NCBI RefSeq assembly: GCF_014656055.1
Contig: NZ_BNBR01000004.1
Span: 759,081-823,080 of the forward strand
DNA from: Streptomyces griseosporeus
GTDB taxonomy: Bacteria > Actinomycetota > Actinomycetes > Streptomycetales > Streptomycetaceae
Length of the DNA stretch: 64,000 nt
Direction of reading: 5' to 3'
A program made the position numbers and the translations under genes. Below, one piece after another: positions 28,016 to 38,105 of the stretch. Positions within the stretch are counted from its first letter, which is position 1; every line of letters begins with the position of its first letter. Under the pieces are notes generated by a model that saw only the letters and a program-made list of their open reading frames with translations, made no database searches and was not told the DNA's origin.

Positions 28016-28434
28016 GGCGCACCCGGCACTGGTGCGGGCCGGGGGTGGGTCGCGCAGCCCGGCGCCAACGGGGTGCCGCTGCGCCCACCCGTGCCGCCCC
28101 AGCGGCACGACTGCCCGCAGCTAGGCGGATAGACGTCCCGCTGCTGGGTGGGCGCCGGCCCAGCGGTGCGGCTGCCCGCTACCCCAGCGGGGCGGTCCTG
28201 CCGCGGTCACGGCGGCCGGTAGACGCGTACGGCGAGCAGGGGACGTGTCGGGGGTGTCCGCCCGCAGCGGGCGGCGGAAACAGACGGTGCGAATTTGACC
28301 GTACCCAGCGGCGCACCGAGGACGGATACCCCCCGGCGCGGCCCCGACCCATCCACCGGCCGCAGGCGCTACATCAACCACCCACCCACCGAAACGGGCC
28401 GCCGCAGGCATATAGGGGCGCGGGGAACTGCGCG
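28016..28434 (+). repeat. Long intergenic repeat, copy A
   Basis: About 420 bp, one of three copies (others at 34196 and 41672, same orientation). Blocks shared nearly base for base include GGGTGCCGCTGCGCCCACCC, GGTAGACGCGTACGGCG, GGACGTGTCGGGGG, CCGCCCGCAGCGGGCG and GAGGACGGATACCCCCCGG; it ends with GGGGCGCGGGGAACTGCGCG (28415-28434). It contains one variable unit starting CTGCTGGGTGGGCGCCGGCC. It fills the gap between the convergent DUF2277 and DedA genes. Apparent ORFs inside it are not conserved in frame between copies. Confidence 0.85.
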
Positions 28435-28467
28435 ACCAGCCCCCACCCACCCGCAGACGCAGAGCCG

Positions 28468-29094
28468 CTACGCCTCCGCGGGACGCCTCCGCATCCAGTA
28501 CCCCGCCCCCGCCCCCGCCGCGAACAGCGCCGCGAGCGACACCAGCGTCGCCAGCCACCGCGTCCCCAGCCAGTGCGCGCCGAAGTAACCGAGCGCCGTG
28601 CTGTACGCGGCCCAGGACAGGCCCGCCAGCGCCGACCAGGGAAGGAAGTCGCGGGCCCGCCGGTGCAGGACGCCCGCCGTGAAGGAGACCACCGACCGCC
28701 CGGCGGGAGCGAACCGCGCCAGGACGACCAGCGCCCCGCCACCCCGGGCCAGCGCCGCGCCGAGACGTTCCTGCGCGCTGCGCAGCCGGCGGGACCGGGC
28801 CAGCGCCCGGTCGAGGCGGGGGCCGCCGCGCCAGGCGAGCCGGTAGGCGACCAGGTCACCCACCACGGACGCCGTCGCCGCGGACAGGATCAGGAACAGC
28901 ACGTCGGGGACATCACCCCGCGCCGCTCCCGATCCCGCGGCCGACCCCGCGGCCGCCGCCGTCGCCGCCGCGATGACGAGGACGCCGCTCGGCAGGATCG
29001 GCAGGAACACGTCCAGCAGCACCGAGACGGCGATCACCGCGTAGATCCATGGACTGGCGGTCAGTGCTCCGACCTGCCCCAGACTCTCCAGCAC
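28468..29094 (-). CDS. DedA/SNARE-associated (VTT) family membrane protein
   Basis: 208 aa. GTG start with GGGGAG upstream. Four to five hydrophobic segments and the DedA re-entrant signature ARFAPAGRSVVSFTAGVLHR, including the conserved Arg and Gly. The acidic residue near the start of the domain (LLDVFLPILPSGVL) is also typical. DedA-family proteins act as lipid scramblases or polyprenyl-phosphate transporters and need the proton gradient. Five tandem repeats lie about 130 bp upstream of its start. Confidence 0.87.
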   Translation of the reverse strand: MLESLGQVGALTASPWIYAVIAVSVLLDVFLPILPSGVLVIAAATAAAAGSAAGSGAARGDVPDVLFLILSAATASVVGDLVAYRLAWRGGPRLDRALARSRRLRSAQERLGAALARGGGALVVLARFAPAGRSVVSFTAGVLHRRARDFLPWSALAGLSWAAYSTALGYFGAHWLGTRWLATLVSLAALFAAGAGAGYWMRRRPAEA

Positions 29095-29224
29095 CGCTTA
29101 CTCCCCGTTGGTCCCCCGTGGGCCGTACCGAGCCGCGGTGTCGCGGGGAGCGGCAGGAAGCGGCCTGTGACAGCCATACAGCGTACGCCCGAGCGGTGAC
29201 GGATGGTTCACAGGGGCCTGCAGT

Positions 29225-29325
29225 GAGCAGTGTGGCGTGACGAGAGCAGTGTGGCGTGACGAGAGCAGTGTGCCGTTACGCCGAGCAGTGTCGCGTTACG
29301 ACAGTGAGCAGTGTGGCGTCACGCC
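29225..29325. repeat. Five tandem 19-23 bp repeats, GAGCAGTGTGGCGTGACGA
   Basis: Units start at 29225, 29244, 29263, 29283 and 29306, each beginning GAGCAGTGT and ending in GTGACGA, GTTACGCC, GTTACGACAGT or GTCACGCC. The first two are identical. They occupy the gap between the DoxX stop (29337) and the DedA start (29094). The fifth ends in the reverse complement of the core of the first (GTCACGCC versus GGCGTGAC). They could be repeated protein-binding sites or a slippage product. Confidence 0.8.
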
Positions 29326-29336
29326 AGTCGCACCAG

Positions 29337-29813
29337 TCACGCAACCGCAGACGCCCGCGCGTCCGCATCCGCACCCGCGCCCGCGTCCCCGCCCCGCGAG
29401 GCGCCCAGCCGCCCCGCCACCACCCGGTCCAGCCCGAACGCCCCGGACCCGGTGAATATCAGCAGGAAGAACGCCCAGCAGAACATCGCCGACGCCTCAC
29501 CGCCGTTCTGCAGGGGCCACAGCGCCATGGACTGGTGGACGTCGAAGTAGGCGTACGCCATCGACCCGGAGGCGAGGAGCGCCGCCGCGCGCGTGCCGAG
29601 GCCGAGCAGGACGAGGCCGCCGCAGACGAGCTGGATGACGGCGGCGTACCAGCCGGGCCACGTCCCGGCGGGGATCGTGCCGCCGTTGCCGCCCGCCGCG
29701 CCGCCGAGGACGCCGAAGAGCGAGGCGGCGCCGTGGCAGGCGAAGAGCAGGCCGGTGACGATGCGGAAGAGACCGAGGACATACGGCTGGGCGCTGTCGA
29801 GGCGTCCGGTCAT
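29337..29813 (-). CDS. DoxX family membrane protein
   Basis: 158 aa. Four hydrophobic helices in the DoxX arrangement: GLFRIVTGLLFACHGAASLF, WPGWYAAVIQLVCGGLVLLG, RAAALLASGSMAYAYFDVHQ, and MFCWAFFLLIFTGSGAFGLD. In mycobacteria a DoxX protein works with superoxide dismutase and a thiosulfate sulfurtransferase in a membrane redox complex; here no such partner is adjacent. The C-terminal tail is Ala/Asp-rich. A promoter and an iron-box-like operator lie about 90-115 bp upstream. Confidence 0.87.
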   Translation of the reverse strand: MTGRLDSAQPYVLGLFRIVTGLLFACHGAASLFGVLGGAAGGNGGTIPAGTWPGWYAAVIQLVCGGLVLLGLGTRAAALLASGSMAYAYFDVHQSMALWPLQNGGEASAMFCWAFFLLIFTGSGAFGLDRVVAGRLGASRGGDAGAGADADARASAVA

Positions 29814-29913
29814 GTGGGGGGCACTCCTTCGGTGCTGATGCGGACCGGTCCATGGGGAGGACGGCCCGGACGGTGGGGACGTCGGTACCGAGCGAGCGCC
29901 AGATTAGGCGTAC

Positions 29914-31554
<1,641 letters not shown>

Positions 31555-31562
31555 GCGTCCCT

Positions 31563-31597
31563 CCTCCGTCGCCCCGTACCGTACGGAACGACGGAGG
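31563..31597 (-). promoter_or_regulatory. Inverted repeat covering the phoD Shine-Dalgarno
   Basis: CCTCCGTCG (31563-31571) pairs with CGACGGAGG (31589-31597); inside, CCGTAC and GTACGG also pair. In the mRNA one arm is part of the GGAGGAGGGA Shine-Dalgarno of the phoD-like gene, so the hairpin can hide it. It also follows the HNH gene and could be its terminator. Which role applies is not decided by sequence alone. Confidence 0.5.
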
Positions 31598-31618
31598 CGG
31601 GCGGGGAGATGCCGCGCG

Positions 31619-32263
31619 TCAGCAGTTCGCCAGGTAGTTGGTGAGGGCGGTCTTCTCGGCGGAGTCGACGGAGAGGTCGTAGTAGTACTTCACCTGCACC
31701 CAGGCGCGGACGTAGGTGCAGCGGTAGGTGGTGCGCGACGGCATCCACGTGGCCGGGTCCTGGTCGCCCTTGGCCTGGTTGACGTCGTCGGTCACGGCGA
31801 TCAGCTGCGGGCGGGTGAGGTCGTTGGCGAAGGCCTGCCGCTGCGCGGTGGTCCACTTGCTCGCGCCGGAGTCCCAGGCCTCGGCGAGCGGGACCAGGTG
31901 GTCGATGTCGAGGTCGGAGGCGGCGGTCCAGGTGGCGCCGTCGTAGGGGGAGTACCAGCTGCCGCTGGTGGCGGCGCAGGAGGAGTCGGTGACGACGTTC
32001 GTGCCGTCGCGCTTGAGGACGGTCTCGCGGGTGTTGCAGGTGCCGGAGATGGTGATCCAGTGCGGGAACAGGTCGCGGCTGTAGCCGGTGCGGTTCTCGG
32101 TGGCGACGGTGAGCTGGGAAAGGTAGCTGCGGGCGGTCGTGGCGCTGACCGGGGTGGGCAGCGCGGCGGAGGCGCCGGGGGCGTTGAAGAAGGCGGCGGA
32201 GGCTATGAGGCCGGTGACCGCGGCGGCTATGCTCAGCCGTCGACGCGCGTAGAACCTGGGCAT
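31619..32263 (-). CDS. Secreted HNH endonuclease family protein
   Basis: 214 aa. The ATG at 32263 is set by AAGGGAG 7 nt upstream. Sec signal peptide (RRRLSIAAAVTGLIASAAFF, cleavage near GASA-A). The nuclease part has the DUF1524/HNH-like motif DLDIDHLVPLAEAWDSGAS, a downstream Asn (AFANDL) and NQAKGDQDPATW. Four Cys (SGTCNT, DSSCAA, YRCTY, ANC) probably form disulfides. Extracellular DNase or RNase activity is expected, perhaps for nutrient recovery. Complete length for this family. Confidence 0.87.
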   Translation of the reverse strand: MPRFYARRRLSIAAAVTGLIASAAFFNAPGASAALPTPVSATTARSYLSQLTVATENRTGYSRDLFPHWITISGTCNTRETVLKRDGTNVVTDSSCAATSGSWYSPYDGATWTAASDLDIDHLVPLAEAWDSGASKWTTAQRQAFANDLTRPQLIAVTDDVNQAKGDQDPATWMPSRTTYRCTYVRAWVQVKYYYDLSVDSAEKTALTNYLANC

Positions 32264-32443
32264 GCGGAACTCCCTTGGGAAGTGGGGGTGTTGGAGCGCG
32301 AGCGCCTGAATGCTCGCCGCGCCGCGTTGCGGGGAGGTGTGCGTTCGGTGAGAAGTTAATGACGCGTACATGACACGGCAAGGCTCGTGACAAGACTCAC
32401 ACCACATCCCCGGCAAAACCTTTCATCCCGTACGATGGACGGC

Positions 32444-32560
32444 GTTGAAGGGGAGTAGCTCTTCGCCGGACCGTCGACATACTGCTCAGCCCAGGCTGGG
32501 CCGGCGCCCGGAGGTGGACCTTCGCGACCCGGTCGCGGACCCGCCAGCGAGACCTTCGGC
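32444..32560 (+). promoter_or_regulatory. yybP-ykoY (manganese) riboswitch
   Basis: The 5' core GAAGGGGAGTAGCTC is the hallmark of this class, and the 3' strand GAGACCTTCGGC closes the P1 stem with it (32444-32451 with 32553-32560). Between them GTCGACATACT and several GC helices fit the two-arm aptamer. The exporter start lies 120 nt downstream, leaving room for an expression platform (GC hairpins near 32571-32595). The family binds Mn2+ and turns on Mn exporters such as MntP and GDT1-type proteins, which is what follows here. Confidence 0.87.
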
Positions 32561-32680
32561 AAGCAGTGCACGCCCGCGCCCCACGGCACGGGCGCCCATG
32601 TGTGCTGCCCTGCCGAGGTGTCTCCAGCGATGGTGATCGACAGCGCTCTCGGCGGGGTGGCCCCGACCGATTGAGGAACC

Positions 32681-33262
32681 TTGATCAGCCTGACCGTGAC
32701 GGCGCTCGTCTTCGGCGTCGTCTTCCTCGCCGAACTGCCCGACAAGACCGCCCTCGCCGGCCTCGTCCTCGGCACCCGCTACCGCGCCTCCTACGTCTTC
32801 GCCGGCGTCGCCGCCGCGTTCGCGCTGCACGTCGCGCTGGCGGTGGCGGCGGGCAGCGTGCTGACGCTGCTGCCGCAGCAGCTCGTGCACGCGCTCACCG
32901 GTGTGCTCTTCCTCGGCGGCGCGGCGATGCTGCTGATGAAGAAGGACGAGGACGAGGAGGAGGTCCGCCGCCCGGAGAACCAGTCCTTCCTCAAGGTGGC
33001 CGGGGCCGGCTTCATGCTCATCCTGGTCGCGGAGTTCGGCGACCTGACGCAGATCATGACGGCCAACCTCGCGGCGCGCTACGACGATCCGCTCTCCGTC
33101 GGACTCGGCGCGGTGCTGGCGCTGTGGGCGGTGGCGGGCCTCGGCATCGTCGGCGGAAAGGCCCTGATGAAGCGGGTGCCCCTCGCGCTCATCACCAAGG
33201 TCGCGGCCCTGCTGATGCTCGCGCTCGGCGTGTGGAGCCTGTGGGAGGCGGTGACGGGCTGA
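32681..33262 (+). CDS. GDT1/UPF0016 (MneP-like) Mn2+ exporter
   Basis: 193 aa. TTG start after GAGGA, fixed by the ORF and by the preceding riboswitch. Six hydrophobic helices with two copies of the acidic cation motif: FLAELPDKTALAGLVL in TM1 and LVAEFGDLTQIMTANL in the second half (family E-x-G-D-K/R-T/S; the first copy has P in place of G). An acidic loop (KKDEDEEEVRRPE) joins the halves. Predicted to export excess Mn2+ from the cytoplasm; the Mn riboswitch upstream supports this strongly. Confidence 0.92.
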   Translation: MISLTVTALVFGVVFLAELPDKTALAGLVLGTRYRASYVFAGVAAAFALHVALAVAAGSVLTLLPQQLVHALTGVLFLGGAAMLLMKKDEDEEEVRRPENQSFLKVAGAGFMLILVAEFGDLTQIMTANLAARYDDPLSVGLGAVLALWAVAGLGIVGGKALMKRVPLALITKVAALLMLALGVWSLWEAVTG

Positions 33263-33443
33263 GCACCGGCGGCCGAACGTCCGGTGAACAGTCCCGCGGG
33301 ACGGTGGCGGATGCCCGCCCGATTTTGTACCGTGGAGAAACAAAGTGGCTCCCGCCCGTTTTCCCTGACCGGCGGGCGGGGCCGCCTTGTCCCCGCGGGA
33401 GGCGTCACGCGCCGTTCCCGCCCCCTCGCCCCTGGAGCTGCCG

Positions 33444-34118
33444 ATGACGGCCACCGCCCCGTCCACCGTCCTGACCGCCCGCGCCCTGCTGCTCGACATG
33501 GACGGCACGCTCGTCAACTCCGACGCCGTCGTCGAACGCGTCTGGCGGCGCTGGGCCGAGCGGCACGGGCTGGACGGCGACGAGGTGCTGAAGGTCGTCC
33601 ACGGGCGACAGGGGTACGCGTCGATGGCCGTCCTGCTGCCCGACCGGCCCATGGCGCAGAACCACGCCGAGAACGCGCGCCTGCTGGCGGAGGAGACGGC
33701 GGACATGGACGGCGTCGTGCCGGTGCCCGGGGCGCCGGAGTTCCTCTCCTTCCTGCGCACCGGCGGTGTGCCGCACGCCCTGGTCACCTCCGCCGACGTG
33801 GCCCTGTCCACGGCCCGGATGACCGCGGCGGGCCTGCCGCTGCCGGCGGTCCGCGTGACGGCCGAGTCCGTGGGCGCGAGCAAGCCGGACCCCGAGGGGT
33901 TCCTGAAGGGCGCGGCGGAACTGGGGGTCGCCCCCGCGGACTGCGTCGTCTTCGAGGACTCGGGGGCCGGGATCGCGGCGGGACGCTCCGCGGGCATGCG
34001 GGTCGTCGGCGTCGGCGACCGGGCCCGTGCGTACGGCCCGGACGCGTGGGTCCCCGACCTGACGGAACTCCGCCTGGAGACTGTCGGCCAGGGAGAGGTC
34101 CGACTGCACGTCGGCTGA
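33444..34118 (+). CDS. HAD-IA sugar phosphatase-like hydrolase
   Basis: 224 aa. ATG at 33444 with GGAG upstream. HAD motif I LLLDMDGTLVNSD, a C1 helical cap, motif II VTSADV (usually TSS/TNG), motif III Lys in SKPDPEGFLKGA, motif IV VVFEDSGAGIAAG. The pattern is that of beta-phosphoglucomutase / 2-deoxyglucose-6-phosphatase relatives (YfbT/GPP group). A soluble phosphatase of sugar or glycerol phosphates is likely. Long repeat copy B starts about 80 nt after its stop. Confidence 0.87.
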   Translation: MTATAPSTVLTARALLLDMDGTLVNSDAVVERVWRRWAERHGLDGDEVLKVVHGRQGYASMAVLLPDRPMAQNHAENARLLAEETADMDGVVPVPGAPEFLSFLRTGGVPHALVTSADVALSTARMTAAGLPLPAVRVTAESVGASKPDPEGFLKGAAELGVAPADCVVFEDSGAGIAAGRSAGMRVVGVGDRARAYGPDAWVPDLTELRLETVGQGEVRLHVG

Positions 34119-34195
34119 AATTCCCTCTGAGGGGCGGTGCGCTTGCCCGGCGCGGGTGCGGGCCGGGGGCGAGACCAGTGGACCCCGCTGACGTG

Positions 34196-34681
34196 CCACC
34201 CGGCACTGAGGCGGGCCGGGGGTGGGTCGCGCAGCCCGGCGCTACGGGGGTGCCGCTGCGCCCACCCGTGCCGCCCCAGCGGCACGACTGCCCGCAGCTA
34301 CGCAGGCATACGGCCCGCCGCTGCCGGGTGGGCGCCGGCCCAGCGGTGCGGCTGCCCGCAGCTAGGCCGGCGTGCGGCCCGCCGCTGCTGGGTGGGCGCC
34401 GGCTCAGCGGTGCGGCTGCCCGCTACCTCAGCGGGCTGGCCTCGCTGCCGCGGTCACGGCGGCGGGTAGACGCGTACGGCGGGAAGGGGACGTGTCGGGG
34501 GGTGTCCGCCCGCAGCGGGCGGCGGAAATTGGCGGTGCGGATTTGACCGACGTAGCGGCGCACCGAGGACGGATACCCCCCGGCGCGGCCCCGACTCACC
34601 CACCGGCCGGAGGCGCTACAGCAACCACCCACGGGCAGAAACGGGCCGCCGCAGGCATTCAGGGGCGCGGGGAACTGCGCG
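34196..34681 (+). repeat. Long intergenic repeat, copy B
   Basis: About 485 bp. Same order of blocks as copy A but with two rather than one CTGC(T/C)GGGTGGGCGCCGGC units, which accounts for the extra length. Ends with GGGGCGCGGGGAACTGCGCG at 34662-34681. It lies between the convergent HAD hydrolase and peptidoglycan-binding genes. An 8-bp stem GTGCCGCT/AGCGGCAC and a CCGCCC/GGGCGG hairpin are preserved in all copies. A 1-nt indel relative to A (after GATTTGACCG) breaks any shared reading frame. Confidence 0.85.
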
Positions 34682-34747
34682 AGCAACCACCCACCCACCC
34701 GCACAGGCCGCCGCAGGCACACCGCGAGCAACCACCCACCCCCAGAC

Positions 34748-35890
34748 TCACGGCTCCCGCGTCTCCGACTCCAGCATCCGGCGGGTCTCCGGCCCGTACA
34801 CCCCCAGCTCGTCCGACCGCACCCCCCGCGCCCACTGATAGTTCCGCAACGCGTCCTCGACCTGACCGTTGAAGTTGCCGTTGGCGTCGCCGTTGTACAG
34901 GTACAACTGGCGCAGACGCAGCTGGAGTTCCACCACCTCCGGCCCCCGGTCCCCGCGCCGCAGCACCGGCCCGTCGGCGTACCGGCCGTCGTCAGGCGAC
35001 CCCGTCTCCGTCGCCGTCAGGGTCGCCGCCGACACGGTGGGCTCCGCCGACCGCGACGGACTCCGGGACGCACTCGACGCCGAGGGCGAAGCACTGGAGG
35101 CCGACGGCGACGGCGAGGCGGGATCGGCGCTTGCCGAGGCCGAGGCCGACGGCGACGCGGACTCCGACGCGGCGGCCGACGCCGACCGCCCGGCCGTCGG
35201 CGAGGCCGTCCGCTCCTCCGCAGCACTCGTCGAAGACTCCGGCACGGCCGCCCGCACATCCTCCCCCGCCGCGGCCCCCCGCGACGGCGTGTCGTACGAG
35301 AACAGCCCACTGGCCAGCCCCGCCGCAGCCACGACCCCCACGACCGCCCCGGACACCCCGAGCAGCACGGTACGCCGCCGCCGCCGACCGCGCCGGCGCT
35401 GCTCGGCCCGCCCCCCGCCGTCGTACGAGTCCCGGTCCGTACCCTCCGCCTCGAACAACCGCAGGTCCGTCGCGCTCGGCGGCGCCACAGGAGGCGCCAG
35501 CGGCGTGGGAAGCGGGGACGCCGCGCCATCGGCCTCCACGGCACGCAGAGGCATGGTCTCCTCCACAGCCCCGACCGAACCCCCGGCCGAACCCCCGGCG
35601 GCACCCTCCCCCGAGCCCCCAGAGCCCCCAGAGCCGCCCGAGGCCCCCGAGCCCCCCGAGCCCCCCGAACCCCCCGCCCCCTCCAGCTCCACATACGGCC
35701 GTATCCGCAGCGGATCGAAGTCCTCCGCCGCCGCCTGCTCCACCGTCCGGGCGTCCCGCAGCGCGTCGGACGCGCGCTGGGTGCAGGCGCACGACGGGGT
35801 GCGGTCGGCCCCCCTCGGCGCCCCGCATTCCGGGCACTGGTGCGTATGCGACCCGGTCCCGCGTTCGTCCATGTGTTCGTCCCTCCCCAT
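34748..35890 (-). CDS. Membrane protein with C-terminal peptidoglycan-binding domain
   Basis: 380 aa (ATG at 35890; a start at 35872 with a strong GGGAGGGA is equally possible). N-terminal Cys cluster (HQCPECGAPRGADRTPSCAC) may bind zinc in the cytoplasm, followed by a Gly/Ser repeat, one membrane helix (TVLLGVSGAVVGVVAAAGLA), a long Ser/Ala/Pro-rich stalk, and a PG_binding_1 domain (LRRGDRGPEVVELQLRLRQL, GQVEDALRNYQWARG). It probably spans the membrane and contacts the wall. The Ser/Ala stalk is low complexity and likely length-variable. Confidence 0.85.
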   Translation of the reverse strand: MGRDEHMDERGTGSHTHQCPECGAPRGADRTPSCACTQRASDALRDARTVEQAAAEDFDPLRIRPYVELEGAGGSGGSGGSGASGGSGGSGGSGEGAAGGSAGGSVGAVEETMPLRAVEADGAASPLPTPLAPPVAPPSATDLRLFEAEGTDRDSYDGGGRAEQRRRGRRRRRTVLLGVSGAVVGVVAAAGLASGLFSYDTPSRGAAAGEDVRAAVPESSTSAAEERTASPTAGRSASAAASESASPSASASASADPASPSPSASSASPSASSASRSPSRSAEPTVSAATLTATETGSPDDGRYADGPVLRRGDRGPEVVELQLRLRQLYLYNGDANGNFNGQVEDALRNYQWARGVRSDELGVYGPETRRMLESETREP

Positions 35891-36050
35891 GCGAACTCCA
35901 GGGATTATGCCGACCCTCGACACACCGGGCCGCCGTGCACCCCGGAATACCGGCCTCCAACAGGACTCAAGAGGCCATAACGGGTCACACCGATGACGAT
36001 GGAAGTCGACAGTGAAGGTCGGCAGAGGGAAGAGGGAACGGAGGTCACCC

Positions 36051-38096
36051 ATGGCCGTGGAGGCAGACACCGGCCCGGCGGCAGCGGCATCGCAGCAGGA
36101 GCACGTTCCCGGGAACGTACTGGTCTCGATCGGCGCGCTGCTGCTCGGCATGCTGCTGGCCGCGCTCGACCAGACCATCGTCTCGACCGCGCTGCCCACC
36201 ATCGTCAGCGACCTCGGCGGCCTGGAGCACCTGTCCTGGGTGGTCACGGCGTACATGCTCGCGTCGACGGCGGCGACGCCGCTGTGGGGCAAGCTCGGTG
36301 ACCAGTACGGACGCAAGAGGCTGTTCCAGACGGCGATCGTGATCTTCCTGATCGGGTCCGCGCTGTGCGGCATGGCCCAGAACATGCCGCAGCTCATCGC
36401 CTTCCGCGCGCTGCAGGGCCTGGGCGGCGGCGGCCTGATGGTGCTGTCGATGGCGATCGTCGGCGACCTCGTACCGCCCCGCGAACGCGGCCGCTACCAG
36501 GGCCTGTTCGGCGCGGTCTTCGGCGCGACCAGCGTCCTAGGACCGCTGCTCGGCGGGCTGTTCACCGAGCATCTGAGCTGGCGCTGGGTGTTCTACGTCA
36601 ACCTGCCCGTCGGCGTCGTCGCGCTCGCCGTCATCGCCGCCGTGCTGCACATCCCCCGCAAGACGACCCACCACGTCATCGACTACCTCGGCACCCTCCT
36701 CATCGCCTCGGTCGCCACCTGCCTGGTCCTCGTGGCGTCCCTCGGCGGCACGACCTGGGCCTGGGACTCGCCGCAGATCATCGGGCTCGCGGTGCTGGGC
36801 GTCGTCCTCGCCGTGGTGTTCACGGTGGTCGAACGACGCGCGGCCGAACCGGTCCTGCCGCTCAAGCTCTTCCGCATCCGCACCTTCACGCTCTCCGCGG
36901 TCATCAGCTTCATCGTCGGTTTCGCGATGTTCGGCGCGATGACCTACCTGCCGACGTTCCTCCAGGTCGTACGCGGCGTGACGCCGACGATGTCGGGCGT
37001 GCACATGCTGCCGATGGTGTTCGGGCTCCTCCTCAGCTCCACCCTCTCCGGGCAGATCGTCAGCCGCACCGGCCGCTGGAAGGTCTTCCCCATCGCGGGC
37101 ACCGCCGTGACGGCCATCGGTCTGCTCCTCCTCCACCAACTGGACGAGAACAGCTCGACCGCCGAGATGAGTTCGTACTTCTTCGTCTTCGGACTCGGCC
37201 TCGGCCTGGTGATGCAGGTCCTCGTCCTCATCGTGCAGAACGCCGTCTCCTACGAGGATCTCGGCGTCGCCACCTCCGGCGCGACCTTCTTCCGCTCCAT
37301 CGGCGCCTCCTTCGGCGTCGCCATCTTCGGCACGGTCTTCGCCAGTCGCCTCGGCGACAAGCTCACCGACGCCTTCCGCGGCGTGCGGCTGCCGCCCGGC
37401 ATGTCGGCGGACGCGCTGGAGTCCGACCCGCGCGGCATCTCCTCCCTGCCGCCCGCGCTGCGCCCGGCGGCCCTGCACGCCTACGCCTCCTCCATCACCG
37501 ACGTCTTCCTGTACGCCGCACCCGTCGCCGCCCTCGGCTTCGTCCTCGCCTGGTTCCTGAAGGAGGACCGGCTGCGCGCCTCGGTCACCGCGCCGGACGT
37601 CACCGAGACGCTGGCCAGCAACCCGGTGGAGCGGTCCTCGTACGACGAGGTGTGCCGCGCGCTGTCCGTGCTCGGCACCCGGGAGGGCCGCCGCGAGGTC
37701 TACCGGAAGATCACCGAACGGGCCGGCTACGACCTGCTGCCCGCGGCGAGCTGGCTGCTGCTGCGGATCAAGAAGTACGGCCAGGTGGAGCCGGCCCGTC
37801 TCGCCGAGGGCGGCCCGGTCCCGCTGCAGGTGGTCCTGGAGGCCGCCCGGCAGATCGAGGAGCGGCGCCTGGCCCGCCGCGACGGCGTGGACCTGGTCCT
37901 CACCGACGCCGGCCGCGCCACGGCGGCCCGGCTGGCGCAGGCCCGCGAGGAGTCGCTGGCCGAGCTGCTCGGCGACTGGTGGGGCACGGACCGGCCGACC
38001 GACCTGACGCAGCTGGTGCGGCTCCTCAACGACGAGCTGTGCGGCTCCCGGCAGGAGCGCCCGCAGGAGGCGAGGCCCCCGGCGAGGCTGTCCTGA
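36051..38096 (+). CDS. DHA2-type MFS exporter fused to a winged-helix domain
   Basis: 681 aa. The ATG at 36051 follows GGAGG. Residues 20-515: 14-TM DHA2 transporter (LLAALDQTIVSTALPTIVSD, LGDQYGRKRLFQ, GPLLGGLFTE). Residues about 525-645 are an added cytoplasmic domain: SSYDEVCRALSVLGTREGRR, ASWLLLRIKKYGQVEPARLA, EERRLARRDGVDLVLTDAGR, which reads as a MarR-like winged helix with its wing (LVLTDAGR). Typical DHA2 pumps end near 500 aa. The domain might sense substrate or bind a partner or DNA at the membrane. No separate regulator gene is next to it. Confidence 0.88.
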   Translation: MAVEADTGPAAAASQQEHVPGNVLVSIGALLLGMLLAALDQTIVSTALPTIVSDLGGLEHLSWVVTAYMLASTAATPLWGKLGDQYGRKRLFQTAIVIFLIGSALCGMAQNMPQLIAFRALQGLGGGGLMVLSMAIVGDLVPPRERGRYQGLFGAVFGATSVLGPLLGGLFTEHLSWRWVFYVNLPVGVVALAVIAAVLHIPRKTTHHVIDYLGTLLIASVATCLVLVASLGGTTWAWDSPQIIGLAVLGVVLAVVFTVVERRAAEPVLPLKLFRIRTFTLSAVISFIVGFAMFGAMTYLPTFLQVVRGVTPTMSGVHMLPMVFGLLLSSTLSGQIVSRTGRWKVFPIAGTAVTAIGLLLLHQLDENSSTAEMSSYFFVFGLGLGLVMQVLVLIVQNAVSYEDLGVATSGATFFRSIGASFGVAIFGTVFASRLGDKLTDAFRGVRLPPGMSADALESDPRGISSLPPALRPAALHAYASSITDVFLYAAPVAALGFVLAWFLKEDRLRASVTAPDVTETLASNPVERSSYDEVCRALSVLGTREGRREVYRKITERAGYDLLPAASWLLLRIKKYGQVEPARLAEGGPVPLQVVLEAARQIEERRLARRDGVDLVLTDAGRATAARLAQAREESLAELLGDWWGTDRPTDLTQLVRLLNDELCGSRQERPQEARPPARLS

Positions 38097-38105
38097 CCGC
38101 CCGGC

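Noticed and set aside
28121..28558. A conserved-looking peptide (IRT..FRRPLRADTP) encoded on the minus strand in all three long repeats
   Set aside because: Indels between copies shift the frame on both sides, there is no ribosome site, and similarity follows the DNA, not the protein.
29225..29325. Tandem repeats as a CRISPR array
   Set aside because: Units abut without unique spacers and no cas gene is present.
31619..32263. Restriction-system HNH nuclease
   Set aside because: It has a Sec signal peptide and several cysteines, and there is no methyltransferase or specificity partner beside it.
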